From contig JACDQD010000006.1 in assembly GCA_019843655.1 (NCBI GenBank), positions 7,060,034 through 7,124,033 of the forward strand: a stretch of DNA of 64,000 nt, written 5' to 3'. This DNA comes from Lethocerus indicus. Lineage: Eukaryota > Arthropoda > Insecta > Hemiptera > Belostomatidae. The notes beneath the pieces were generated by a model, which saw only the letters and a list, made by a program, of their open reading frames with translations, searched no databases and had not been told where the DNA came from. Shown piece after piece: positions 36,121 to 48,322 of the stretch (within the stretch, counting starts at the first letter, position 1; the number at the start of each line of letters is the position of its first letter). Position numbers and translations under genes: made by a program.

Positions 36121-39100
36121 TGGGTGCGAAACGCTAAAATCGGATGGGCTATTCAAATTCGGTATATAGAAAATTGTTTCGAATTTCTCAACCACGCAAC
36201 AATAAAGACCGTCGGTACTCAAACAATTCTTGGGATGCGTTTCTTTCTTGCAAGATGACGAGGGTGGATCTTTACCCCTGCAAGGTTCCTCCCACCTTCT
36301 GTAGACAAATAATGTTACTCAATATTATAATGCACATGTTTATTTTCCAAATATTTATGTTCCAAATCAATAGGAGTAATAAATTGTAATTTATGGCTCC
36401 CTCTTTGCATTTTCTATCTATCATGAATATCTATTTATAATATCGTACAACTGTATACTATAGAAATTGTTGTGTGTGTTTCACAAATTGAATCGCCGGT
36501 AATTTCCCTTTAATTCGGAGTTCGTAATGCGATTTTCAGAGCTGACCCTACACAGTAACCGTTCAATAAACGCTTCCCAAACTATCATTATCGTTGTTAA
36601 CCTTTTAGCGAATTTTTTAGGAACATTGTTGCCCAATGTTGACGAGAGGTTTAAAAAAAAATAATAATTTTCTTGTTAAACAAGCAGAGTTTGCCCCATA
36701 CAGTTGGCGGCCTGTTATATTTTATTTGAATCGTTTAGCACCGCAGGTCGAATGAGTTAATGGCCGTGGCGGGGCCCAATGAATGGCGGGAGTGAATGGT
36801 GGTGAGCCTCATAAAGAAAGCCAATCTTGGGCTGGTCGTGCGCACTATGCTGAACGGATATCCGGCCGGTGGGAGGGCCGATTCATCAATCTGACGGTAT
36901 TGAATCGTCGAGACCGCCTCCCGCCCCATTCATGAGTTATGAATCGAGAGTTATGTTATGACCCAAATATGGAGAGTGAAAAATTGACAAGGCGCTTCAT
37001 ATATATTCGTATACATAGGTAAATATCTATTTATGTACTCTTAATTTATTTTGCATTGCACGAATAAATACACGCTAAAATTAAGGCGAAATAGAATGAA
37101 TTTGTGAACAAAAAACATTTTACACGATTTTATGTGCGATGATGCTTTTTTAAGTTCCTGTTGGCTGAATGACTCATTAAGTAAATCACTATTTTACTCC
37201 AGAAACTGTCTCGCTGGAGACCAATCTGGCGAGTCGGGTGTAGAAAACCGCAGGAGTGACGATTAAACATAAATTCGGGCTCGAATTACGACGCCGCCGA
37301 GAGCGTTTTATTAACATTTCATTCCACCACGGGAATTTATAACCTGCGGACAGGTACCGCGTAAAGGGGTGCGGTGGGGGGGGGGTTTCTTCTCATGCAA
37401 ACGAAGCATGAAAAATGTATCGGGGGGAGGGAAAAACGGGGCTAGATGAATGGCCGGGGCCTTCTTTTAACGGATGATCCTTCCCCGGAATCTTCCCCTT
37501 CGGAAAATTCGATTTATCCCGACTTGAGGTTGAGCCACGGCCCAACCTGTATCCGGTGTATAATTAATTACGGCCATTCATCAGTATTGACGAGCCGGTG
37601 ACTGCATTCGACCTTTGTCAGTTCCCCGCCGCCGGTTCCTCTTCCGCCTCAATACTACATCGGTCTTGTCCTCCAACCAATGCGCCATTGTGTGCGGTCT
37701 AACATGCAATATTACCAATCGACAAGAGTTTCTGATAAGTTAATTTCATAATATTAACACGTTACGGTTAAACATTACAAATAAATTAACAGCCCGTACG
37801 ACTAGCCACCATACTGACGAAAAAGCTGATGAAGTTGTCGAGCTGGCTAGAGATCGGAGACAGAAGATTGAAGGAAATATTCCAAACTCTCGCAAACCTA
37901 GTAGAATATTTATTATTTCAATTTTTGTAAAGTAATTTTCTATCGAAAGTTATCCATATTTTGCATAAATAATTCAGGAGATATCTAGGAAAATGTTAAC
38001 ATTAGCTATCGTTTGGCATTTGGTTTAAAATGATTTTCTATTTTATGCACTTCCAAAATTAGAGTTGATAGCCTAAAAAAGGATGAGCGCGATAGTTATT
38101 GTAATATTCCGCTTAAATATTACTCATTTCCGTCAGATTCATTAATTTCGCGAATAGGAAAACGTTAGGGGTAGAAACGTAAATCGGATTTAGTCGTTTG
38201 ATGTAACGGGGCGGAAGCGATGGGATTTTGCCGGAGGCCGAGCATTAGGCCGACGTCATATCAACGGGGCAAATAACAGCCGGGTCACATTCCCTTTCTG
38301 GCGAGCACTTTTTCACTCGGAATAACACTGTTTGATCAGCGGTTTATCCGATCAGCCGGAACGATGAATCTCTCACCGTGCTCGGGGAGGCGGAGTCACA
38401 CGGCCTCCGCCCATCTCGCCCATACGGAACGAAGCAGACCTAGAATCTCTTCATGACTTTCAGGTTCAGCTAGAGATTGCCTGGCCTTAAGCTAAATTGG
38501 GTTAACTGCTGATAGGATCCCCCTTCGGTTCAGTGAACGAGTCATTACTTTACTGCCGGAATATTATTAACAATGGCCATGGATTTAGGTTAAGACCAGA
38601 AATACCAGACGGATTTTTTAGTTCATTTTCTCATTAGTGAAGATTATGTTATGAATACTGCCTGATGACTGGTTCTTTATCATTAAATATGGATCTAATC
38701 GAATCTCTTGATATGAGGAACAAACAGCATTCATGAGTAGCCAAGCTTCATACACTTATAAGGAAAAATATGTCTCTGGATTCTACTTTTTTAGTGAGTC
38801 GCAAACCCAGAGTTCCCTAGAAACCGTTGCAACCCAGAGGATTTGTTTCCAAAAGTTGATGCGCGTTAAAAATTCCCCGTCCACCCCGAACCGGTGGGGC
38901 ATTAACATTTAACACCGAGTCCGAGTTAATAAAACAGGGCGCCATGAATTCCGTTGTGAAAGCAAGAAGTCGGTACAATTGGCTGCTTCCCTGGCTCGGG
39001 AACGAGACCGACCTTTGGGAGTACGTAGAGCCAGGAAGTAGGCCACAACAACAATCACTGACCCCCTACAAGCCCCAAGGAGTATATTCCATTCCGGGTT

Positions 39101-40927
39101 CTTTGGCATAGCCCGGCAATATGTACTGAAATGAAGGGAAACATTTTCAACGCTTTCTTGTCTCTGAGCACGGCCGAAGGGAAGTTTCAACGGGTCTTGA
39201 AATATGGACTTTTCGGAAAATATTAGTGCCAGGTATAACGGAGATATTTTAAAATATTATTGTTCCAGTAAATTGTTCTATTTTATTAAAAAATCTGGCG
39301 GTTATTAGATACTTTAATAGTGTGCTAGAACCATAAGTGTGTGGATATATTGAATATGGAACTATGGACAAATTCTTAATGGCTCGTAGTTATTGTGCTA
39401 CATTCGAGCGACGATAACGATTTAAAATTTATGAGTAACTATGTCTTAAATATTAAGGACAATCGGGGCAGGAATGACAGGCTAAGGGATTTCGGTAGGG
39501 CAAGTTGGTGGTGTCTGCGCTTTTGATAACGCCCCGTATTTATGGGGTATTTAAGGGCCGGTACTCTGACCCGCAAGCACTCGCCCAATTACAAATGTTA
39601 CTCTTTGCCCCTAGGACCCAAAATCTCTATCTAAATCCCACTTATTGGCATGATACCTATATAAATTATATCCAGATCATGAAATATACAAGAAAAAATC
39701 ATGATAGAAACAGTACGAAGTTGATGAATTAAAAAATAAGATTGGAAAACGATGTACATTTTTTAAGGGCGTTTCTGAACGTTATAGGGAAGATATATCA
39801 ATCTAATTCTTTTTATATCTGAAATGTTCATCAGCAACGTTCACAATCTATTCAACCCCCTATTATTTAGTAAAAGGTTTGAAATACATCGTGCTCTAAC
39901 ATAAATCTGACCCCCAGCTCAATTTTCCCTGATGCTGTATTGTCACTAGATTCACATAAAATTTTGTTTTTTAGATGCATTGTGTTCTGTCACAACTTGG
40001 TGACACTGGTGGAATAGACAGGTTCGTCACGTTGGAATAGGATTTCTCCCTCCGTGTGTCGAAGGGCAAATGATTTACATACACAAGACGACTCATATTT
40101 ATGTGATCCCATCGGCGAAATTTCAAATATTCTCTCAATGACACATACGGGTTTTATTAATCGATAAATTTGCATTCACTGAATTTGGTTTTACTTTCGT
40201 AGACATATTTTTAAATTTTCCATATGTTTAATATAATATATATGGAAGACTAGTTTGTATACTGGAGATCCTTTAGTTTAATCAGTTGAAATTTTCCTTC
40301 GATTTAAAATTTGCATTGATTGAACTAGAAGAGGTCGCTCAAACTAAGTAAAATCAACAGAATTCAATTCAGCATTCGTTCCGTAACAACTGAACTAAAA
40401 GTAGAGTTATAAGTCCTAGCCTCGTATACAAATTGACTTAGTCCGAATATAAAGTGAAACTAGGTCCCGGGAAATTGAGTAATTGGGGGAATTTCAAAGT
40501 TATTTGAAATTAATTTGGAGACAGGCCCGCGGCGTTGTGGGTCGCTGCGGTGGCCCGAATTTTGCATCGATTGCAGATTTCAAATCATAAATACTATTAT
40601 TATGATCTCCCCACCAGGAGGAAATGGTAAAAAACACAGGAAAAATTTGGGAAGAGCTCCCCTGGGAATGTTCGCAAAACATTACGAGATGCACCGGTAG
40701 GTAGTCGTAATTATATATATTATTGTTTGAAATATATTGCATAATAATTGTACATTTCCGGTTAGCCCTTTTCTATATATTTTACTTTATGTATATATAC
40801 ATCTGTATAACCAAGAAAATCGTTCCTGAGTAGAGGCTGCGAAGGGTTAAAAATGTCTAGTGGCGTATAGGGGTGGCTAGGTTTCGGGCCGTTAAACGTG
40901 AACGTTGTCAGGGGCAGTGGACAATCT
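36121..40927. other. Non-coding spacer with islands
   Basis: Islands near 36710-36930, 37200-37680 (with a G10 run at 37376-37385 and tcatgc/gcatga flanking aaacgaa), 38190-38430 (with ggcggag at 38389-38395 pairing ctccgcc at 38405-38411) and 38880-39190. The remainder is AT-rich, including ATTTGCAT octamers near 40169 and 40311. No gene is recognised. Confidence 0.5.
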
Positions 40928-40987
40928 GGGGCGGGGGGGGGAGGCTAAGATTTATTACTATTCACTCTCTTTCACACCCCCCGCCCC
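40928..40987. repeat. G-run/C-run inverted repeat
   Basis: ggggcgggggg at 40928-40938 has its exact reverse complement ccccccgcccc at 40977-40987, with 38 nt between them. Arms of this kind can form a very stable hairpin. The right arm plus the neighbouring CCCCC also suits i-motif or G-quadruplex formation. Confidence 0.8.
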
Positions 40988-42257
40988 TACCCCCTTCTTA
41001 TACTGTTTATTGCCAGAGTTTCGGACCAACGCTCCTTGTTCCGGCCCCGTGTAAATTCCAACTTCATCTGCCCCCGCCCAAGATTGACGATTGTACCAAA
41101 CGGCGAAATTGCACCGTGTGTGATCTCGTTTAGTCGGACAGCGTTCCATTAGCGCATCCGGAAAAGAGATGTCCGCTCTATTTTCCCGGGAGAGTGCACA
41201 ACTGAAAACCTATTCAATTTGAGGGCTTGCAATTCGGGCGTATGAATTGAAATTGACCATCGAAAAAGTGTGCTAGCTATTTCATCCGGTAATATAACCC
41301 GCTGAAATTGGATGATTTATGTTGGAAACACTTTCTGTTGAAAACTTCTGTAATTGAAAAAAATCGACCCGCACCGCTCCGTATATTTGTGTCAAGATAA
41401 TCCAGGAAGGAGAAGAGAGGACATCGAGATTAAGTCTCCAGATAGACCCGAGTAGAAATGCCAACAAGGGCAATAAAAGAAACTAAATAAAAATAAGGTT
41501 ATCTCACTGGGCTAGTCACTCGTCTAGTGTGTTACTTTTTCATAGGAATGTGATGGCCGGGGCTGTAAAATAATCTACATAAAAAGAAAAATTGTATGTA
41601 TCGTTTAACCATTAAGATCTTACTCAAGGATCGTAAGAAGCACACGACGGACAATTTTATTTTAATTCCTTCCCGTCGTCGAACTTAGTTCGGACTTCGT
41701 GTTGGGCGAGTTAATTAAAATGTCGGCTGACTGAAATCTCGGCCGGAATGACAAATCCCCCGGGGTCGGGTCGGTACATCAGAGGGGCGCCCGGAGAGCT
41801 CTCGGGGCTAATAGAACGATGGGGAGAGGTTCCTCCACCTAGCCGGGGTTCAACTAAGCGTAAACCTCTGACATAAAGGACCCGACCTTTATCCCACCCC
41901 CCACCCCCTCTCACCCTCCACACCGCCCCTAATGAGTCGCCTACGCCAACAGTTGACAGTTTCAGTTAATCTCCGGTACCTGAGATAATTTTTTGTGTAC
42001 CCGGAGCTCGGCCGAAAATAAACAGTGGGCGATTAAAGCCACATTCCCGTGTGTCTACACGCTCTGGCCCTCTCCGCGGTTGCTCCGGCACGTGAGTATA
42101 CAAATCCCGTTAGGAGGTGGCGTTGGACTCAGTATATTCACTGTGAATATACGTAACGCCATTACCATTGAGGTTTATAAACCCTTATTGTGACTCTGCT
42201 GATGTTAATTGAATGTCAGATAATTCGCTGCAAATTACCTCAAATCATTATATTGAC
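40988..42257. other. Spacer with island
   Basis: Island at 41700-42130. A perfect 21-bp palindrome, gtatattcac-t-gtgaatatac, lies at 42132-42152 on its right border. No gene is seen. Confidence 0.5.
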
Positions 42258-42720
42258 TTTGCAAGATATTAATATTAGAGATAAATTAAACTGTGACCTG
42301 TATAAATTTTAATTATCATTCGTTCATTTAACGTGAAAGGCCAATTGGATGTTTCAACTATGGTTGAGCCTATGGGCACAGTGATACTAGACGCGCATTA
42401 CAGGATTGTCTTAATGGCGTAGTAGAACCACAGCCGTGAACTAAGTAATATTCGACCGCATAGATTTTCGCTTTCAAATATGTACTTCTAGTGTTTGTGC
42501 GGTCTGCTATTTTATTACTGGACTCGATTATTTTTCTAAATAATTACCGCTGAAGTCTAACGACGAAGTAATGGAATTTCCAACCTTATTAAAAACTGTT
42601 TCATTCGGGTGGAATTATATTCTTAATACTAGCATAGAGGAACGCTTTGTACATTAATATTAACCTCTGAACGAAACATGAAACACTTTTGCGTAATATT
42701 AGCCAATTTAGACTGATTCT
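42258..42720 (+). repeat. Unclassified repeat, copy 1
   Basis: Positions 42351-42440 align without gaps to 46208-46297, with 76 of 90 identities by eye and mostly transition differences. Weaker similarity extends left to about 42258 and, after an approximately 115-bp length difference, right to about 42715. No terminal inverted repeats, tRNA-like head or coding capacity is visible. It could be a SINE- or MITE-like element, or part of a tandem segmental duplication. Confidence 0.7.
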
Positions 42721-43745
42721 ACTCGGTTAAAGAAAATTATGAAAGCGACCTACAATTACGGTGGTATTAATTATAGGGGTGAATTAAAACGCTGAAACAA
42801 CTGTAGGTAGACTGAAACAATTTTCAGTTTTTACGCTAATAGAGTTAATTACCTAACGCAAACGAAGTATTCGACTTTCCTTTTAGTGTAAAAATAGGAG
42901 AGAAGCGAGACACCTACCGGTTACACTGAGTACTACACAGAGGGCGGCAGTACGCTTATTATTTTCACCCGGTAATTAAACTGGTCTTTCGCAGAACCGC
43001 CGCGAAATGTTATTCAATTTAATAAGCATTCTGTGGAGGATTCATCCATATTCATTATTAACTTTTTTCTAAGCGACGCATCTCTTTTTTTTCTGACGCA
43101 AGTTTTTTTAAGACAAAACTAGTCGCAACAAGTTTAAAAAATTTATTTTGCCAGCAATCGAAATTATTTTCTAAATTGAAACGAGAGAGAATATTAAAAT
43201 GGGACACAACTATAAATGCTGGCTGAGTTAATTCTATCAAAAGTTTAGAAATATTTATTCATTGACTCAGTGAGCAGAATACGCTTTTACTTATACACAA
43301 TTATTTGAATTAAATAACATTTTTTATAAGGAAATTCTTCATTTGGGGGCTCGATACGCACATTACTAATGATTTCTTGTGGCGTTAATAAATTATTGGC
43401 GCAATACTAGACCGCGAATAATCCCCACATATTAAATGTATGCTGGTCGAATATGCTCGCGCATATTGGCACAATTACGCGAAAAACAAATATTAGATAA
43501 AAAAAAAATAAGACTGAATCTCTGAATCCTAAGGCAAGAATTGAGTCGACGTGGACTAATGTTGTAGTGGCATGTGAACGTTGTACCGGCATGGAAATCT
43601 GCGACACGTGTATACAAACAGGGAGTGCGTACATTGACGGGCGGTTAGGTTGGGGCCCTCGCCGAGCCCGAAACCCCGGGCCGGGACGTGACGTCCCCGA
43701 GGTTCATCAACAACAAAGTACCGCACTCACGTACCTACGGAAAGG
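42721..43745. other. Spacer leading into the duplicated element
   Basis: AT-rich to 43560, then a GC-rich island. A compact inverted repeat aatatgc-tcgc-gcatatt lies at 43450-43467. A 15-bp palindrome gggacgt-g-acgtccc, containing a CRE-like TGACGTC, lies at 43683-43697, about 50 bp before element A. A 127-codon frame from 43567 starts at GTG rather than ATG and is not accepted as a gene. Confidence 0.5.
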
Positions 43746-43897
43746 GAAAATTAACAGAGCGGCTTCGGGGGCCTGGGCGGGCCGCCGACCCTGTATAAAT
43801 ACAGCCAAACCCCTCGGCCGACCTTTCATCCTTATCCCGTCCCCTTTAATAGATTTAACCGCGTATTACAATCGATTGTTTACATGGATTTCATTAC
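43746..43897 (+). promoter_or_regulatory. Duplicated element A with forkhead-type motif
   Basis: Shares with 47624-47760 an ordered series of blocks at nearly identical spacing: gaaaattaacag, then ataaatac, cctttcatc, cctttaa, ttaaccgcg, and ttgtttaca. The first-to-last distance is 139 nt here and 136 nt in the other copy. TTGTTTAC fits the forkhead consensus, and AACCGC approximates a Runt-type site. TATAAATA at 43794-43801 could be a TATA box, but the other copy has ACATAAAT instead. Function as an enhancer or promoter is inferred. Confidence 0.5.
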
Positions 43898-45479
43898 CTC
43901 CCAACCCGGAGGCGGGCCCAATTATCATTCCCCTCGAGAAGGAGCCTTAATAAAATATTGGTTTAACTGAATAAGGTATTATACTGCCGCAAGAAATTGC
44001 TTTTTAATTACTCGTGTTCAGTTTCGTCGAGACAGGACATTTCATCAATCCATTATTTATTTATATAAGAATTCTTTAGGTAGCGCCCTGAAAATGTAAC
44101 ATAAACAATTTTGACTGAAAATATTTTTATATTATTTGAATATACATTTGAAAAAGATTGCGACATTTATTAATACGTGACACGATTCTCAGGCTTTTAT
44201 ATTTTTCCTCTTTCTTAAGCTCCATTTATTAGAAAACCGATATTATGTTCATGCAACTGTTAATTGATTGTGCGAATACTGTTAAGAATAAATAACATTT
44301 GCCCGAAAACTCGGAATTTTATTATGACCTATACAAATTATCGCATCGAAATATATTTAAAATTAACCGTATTCTATGTAAATTCCCCACCATGTCTTTT
44401 TTTGACCATATTAAATGTCTAAGCGGCTACTTCTACCGAATAATATACACTCTTAATAGGCATAGGTGTCATAATCACGGTTATATCCGCAGGTCATATT
44501 TTTACGTTTCTAATTGTATTATTCACCTCGCGGATGGCTATGAAATATTTTCATTTGTTCCGTCGGTCCGCTCCATTAGTTCGGGACAAGGGTACAAACA
44601 GAATGGAAGATATACACGATAGATGAGCCTTCTGTTTTCGCTTTGACTCTTTTAGATTTTTTAATTAAATACTGGCGGTTCGAAAACCGCCGCCGGCCGG
44701 AATCCCCTTTCTGTGGAGGGCATTTGCCGGGACCGGGGCTAATGCAGGAGCTTTCACAGGGCGCGCGTTATCGATGGTGGCAGCCGGGCTCGCAATTAAT
44801 TCTAGATGTGCCGGTTTAACGTTCGAAATTGTTGATCCTAATCTGCCGGCCGTGTTCGGGTACAATGCCACACGACAACGCCACGGCTGAAAACCAATCT
44901 ATCGGTGACCCCACATACTCAATATGTGTGCTCCAAATGAACTCGGATACGGCCGCTTAATCGGAAAAACACTACAGTTCCAACAGTTTAATTCCCACCT
45001 ACACTTCTGTTCTAAATAATGTAATTCCCAATAATAATTTTATTTATTTTAATCTAAAAAAAAATTGGAAGAGGTAGCATGGTCATAAAGAGCAATCAAC
45101 GGCATTAGATCATGTTCACAGTATTTATAGTACTAAAAGTTATATTTTATTTCCTGTAATACTTACATCATTAATTTTTTTAAGATTTAGTAATTACTTT
45201 ATAATTTAAGTCACATTGCGCACAAATAACGGCAATGACGGGCTATTGAAAAGATTTCGACATGTACTCAACTTTTTTTTGTATATTGCGCATCATCGCG
45301 TATTACAAAAAAAAACTACTGAATTCTTACGTTCATAAAATAATAAATTAATGCGTTTTGTGAGAAGCATTGGAAAGGAAATATGGCTTCGAATATACCT
45401 TTAAATGGAGCGATTCTAAGAAGCGGCGGTAGTAGTGTTTGGAGCCGATGAAGATTGCTAGAAGGAAGGGGTGGGAGGG
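43898..45479. other. Spacer with one island
   Basis: Mostly A/T. An island at 44660-44880 begins with a small hairpin, ggcggtt (44674-44680) pairing aaccgcc (44685-44691). No RNA or protein gene is recognised. Confidence 0.5.
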
Positions 45480-45520
45480 TCTATCGCCTCTGGGGTAATC
45501 CTCCACCGTCGAGCCAACTA

Positions 45521-45612
45521 CATAAACAGACCCGGCTTATTCGCGCCCCACATCTCGGGTTAACCTAGCAGCCGAGACTTAAAGCAAGGATTGTTTACAC
45601 ATATTTCATTAA
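45521..45612 (+). promoter_or_regulatory. Partial relative of elements A and B
   Basis: gattgtttaca at 45589-45599 and the following atttcatta match element A at 43874-43896. Over a 29-nt stretch I count 23 identities. Upstream, cataaacag takes the place of the ATAAATAC block but about 12 bp closer. The gaaaattaacag block is missing. This may be a diverged third copy or a site with shared binding grammar. Confidence 0.35.
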
Positions 45613-46109
45613 GCCCCTTTCCATAACTTTGCTCGCTGTTTCACCGGCTGAAATTAAAGATCAATTTCATCATCAAAACGACCAAGGAGAGGATCGGATG
45701 TCAAGCTGTTTCGTGTATCATTAAGAACAAAATCAATGCACCCGACAAAAACTACAAATGTTTTTTAAATAATAGATTATATAGAAGGTATATCATTAAC
45801 CGATTAGTCATTATTAACCGAAAAAACAGCTAAATTTAACTGTACCTAACTTGGGTTACAAAAGTTCAAAATTTTCGATTTTTCAACTTTCCATTCTGGG
45901 GCAAGTGTAACTTGACTTGGGACCCCTGTAGACTGAGTACAGGACAAATCGGGATTTCTAATGAATACTATTATTCCTTTCCTACAAAATCTGGTTCCTT
46001 AAAATAAAGAAAGTCACTGCAACATCTACGTCGTTGAGAAAATGCCCGCAGCGAACATTTTCTCAATACGAATCCAATGATTTTAATAATTTCTACCGCA
46101 GTACTAGCC

Positions 46110-46475
46110 TTTGTAATATATTAATATTAAAAATACATTAAACTGTGATTTATATACATTTTGTGTAGCATTGATCAATATTTTGAGCGAGACAAGGCCA
46201 CGTGGCTGTTTCAGCTATGGGCGAGCCTGCGGGTACAGCAATACTAAACCCGCATTACAGCGTTGTCTTGAAGGCGTAGTAGAACCACAGCCGTGAACTA
46301 ATTTTGATATTCCGACGGTTAGCGTCTGATTCTAGAAATTATTTCGTTTGGTAGAATTATATTCTAGTCATGAATATTGGAGAATGCCAATGTGTAATAA
46401 AATTAACCGCCGAACTCTAGCAATGTATAATAATTTTGTCAAGACATTAGCTAATTTTCTCAATACACTGATTCT
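46110..46475 (+). repeat. Unclassified repeat, copy 2
   Basis: Partner of the repeat at 42258. The ungapped core is at 46208-46297, offset by 3857 bp from copy 1. Compared with copy 1 it lacks about 115 bp after the core, then regains similarity from gaattatattct at 46354. No coding capacity. Confidence 0.7.
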
Positions 46476-47623
46476 GTTCATTATAAGAGCTCATTTCAAC
46501 AGCACTGTGCCTCGATTTGTACAATTTCGGTTATAATAATGATTGAGAGTCATCACGCAATTTAAACGTTACCGTATATCCGTTTTCAGGAGCCCAGTGA
46601 AGGGGGCCACTTCGTCTCCAAAACAAAACAACAATTTGGTGAATTCCGAGAGTGGGTAAGTCGCCGAAACAGCTTGTACCGCAGCAGCTTCGTTAGGAGC
46701 ACTTAACGGGCGATAAATGTAGCCGGGGAGGCGGAGGCGGCGACAAAAGAAGGGTGGGATAAATGGCGGCTGGTAGTGGGATGGGGGCTGCAAAACCAGA
46801 CGCAACGTCTATCCAGAGAACAACAAAAGCGGGACCGCTCCTTATGCAAACAACCATCGCAAAATTAACTGAACACCACCGGCATTATCTTACAGCCCTT
46901 TCCGCGCTACCTCCTTCCGCCTCCTACACCTTATGCTATAATGGATATTAATGAACTTTAATCCCACATTTACAGTATCGGCACTGCCTTCTGTGCTATG
47001 TTAAACGCTTCAAGTTCAATGTACGTTTCCAACTATCACTCGTTAATTAAACTCAATTGTTATTCTTTCAAAATTAAACGTTTTACAGTGCAGCAGTATA
47101 CCATATGCCTGACTGTCAAACAACTTCCTATTTGTATCTCAAATATTGACGGCGTTAACGAATAAAATATCGTAACTATGTGTCATATTACTTTTCATAA
47201 TACAGTTTTATCACTTTCATATGACATCACATTCATTCAGGAATTAGGCCCTTTCAGACGATATTATTTTTTAATTTTCCTGAAGAATGAAATCAGTTAT
47301 GGGCAAGTGGCATCAGTAATTTCCTAAGTAATTACACCGTGATTAATTTATCATATTTACATCAGACTCATTTGTTTTTGGGAATTGAATAAAAAAGTCA
47401 TTATTATGCAACAATGATTATGCAAAGTGAATACCGAAGGAACCTGAATACTGGGTAACTCGTTTTCATTCAGATTGTCTTCAGAACAGATATACGAATA
47501 ACAAACAATAATTTAAATTTTATTCTGACTCAACGCGCCCAGTTATTAACCCGATTATATTGAATTCAAACACAAGAGGGCTGATGAAACTTGATTCAAG
47601 AACAATAGTCTGAGGGGCCGGGC
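46476..47623. other. Island and AT-rich spacer
   Basis: A GC-rich island at 46560-46920, then AT-rich sequence. The island has no visible counterpart in the matching interval after repeat copy 1. No gene is recognised. Confidence 0.45.
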
Positions 47624-47760
47624 GAAAATTAACAGTGGTCCCTTGAGTAACAACCAAGGGGCCCCACATAAATACCGGGGACCGCCACCTCGCCGGCTTA
47701 GCCCTTTCATCTCGACCTTTAACAAGGTTAACCGCGCATTAACTAGAACCTTGTTTACAC
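47624..47760 (+). promoter_or_regulatory. Duplicated element B with forkhead-type motif
   Basis: Same block order as element A. Just after the first block, ggtcccttg (47637-47645) pairs with caaggggcc (47655-47663) around a 9-nt loop. Element A also has an inverted repeat at that place (gcggc/gccgc) but of different sequence. Ends with TTAACCGCG and TTGTTTACAC. A candidate cis-regulatory element duplicated with its neighbourhood. Confidence 0.5.
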
Positions 47761-48254
47761 GCGGAACCTTGGGCCGCTTGCAGATGCTAATAGGACACCC
47801 CCGTCCTTGCGTCACTTCTTACAATTACTTGGCCCGAACCGCCAGTATTTATAAAGAACTCATTTTCACCTCCCGATTCTGACATCATCCACTGAACGAG
47901 AAAGGATCAGAACAGAAGATCTCACTAGCGATTATAATATGCAATTTATATCGTATATCAAGGATCAAACAAAATAAAAATAATGTTATTTTGTTTTTGA
48001 ACAAATTGAGACTATTAAATTTTCAACGGATGGTCGAATTGAAGGTGTAGTAGATGTGAGGGGTGTGCACGGCATCAGATTTCTCATCGAAAAGTTTTTG
48101 TTTTTGCGGATTTTTTCCGCGAATAATCCGGGAGCTTAATAATTTCCTCGCTGATGTTCCCCCTCTCATTCGTGTTTTTTTATTGTGCCGCGCCGAGATT
48201 GAAAAACCTCGGGTCCTGGAACCGATAATATATTGAACGCCACCGGCCTCCGTT
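47761..48254. other. Spacer
   Basis: GC-richer to about 47880, AT-rich to about 48050, then rising GC into the hairpin cluster. Nothing else is seen. Confidence 0.45.
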
Positions 48255-48322
48255 ATTGGGCTTGGACCAATCAACAATTCATCGAGGGGTCCCCCTCGAT
48301 GACTGCCCTTTCGGGGGACAGT
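48255..48322. other. Three consecutive stem-loops, candidate structured RNA or DNA
   Basis: First, attgg (48255-48259) pairs ccaat (48267-48271). Second, tcatcgagggg (48279-48289) pairs perfectly with cccctcgatga (48292-48302) across two bases, a 24-bp palindrome. Third, actg plus ccc (48302-48308) pairs ggg plus cagt (48315-48322) with one bulge and a 6-nt loop. The block lies in a GC-rich island. Whether it is transcribed is unknown. Confidence 0.6.

Noticed and set aside
40242..40266. Twelve bases identical to the start of the conserved microRNA miR-7 (tggaagactagt)
   Set aside because: The match stops after 12 bases, whereas the mature miR-7 is almost invariant, and no complementary arm forms a hairpin.
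43400..43420. atactagaccgcg as a fourth copy of the 42.4-kb repeat
   Set aside because: Similarity is limited to about a dozen bases with no matching flank.
43794..43801. TATAAATA as a TATA box
   Set aside because: The paralogous element B has ACATAAAT at the same place, so a conserved TATA function is not supported; mentioned only as a possibility.
43567..43950. 127-codon open frame over element A
   Set aside because: Its start is GTG, not ATG; it covers a duplicated non-coding element whose other copy is not open in the same way.
44299..44622. 107-codon frame
   Set aside because: TTG start, AT-rich, no family resemblance.
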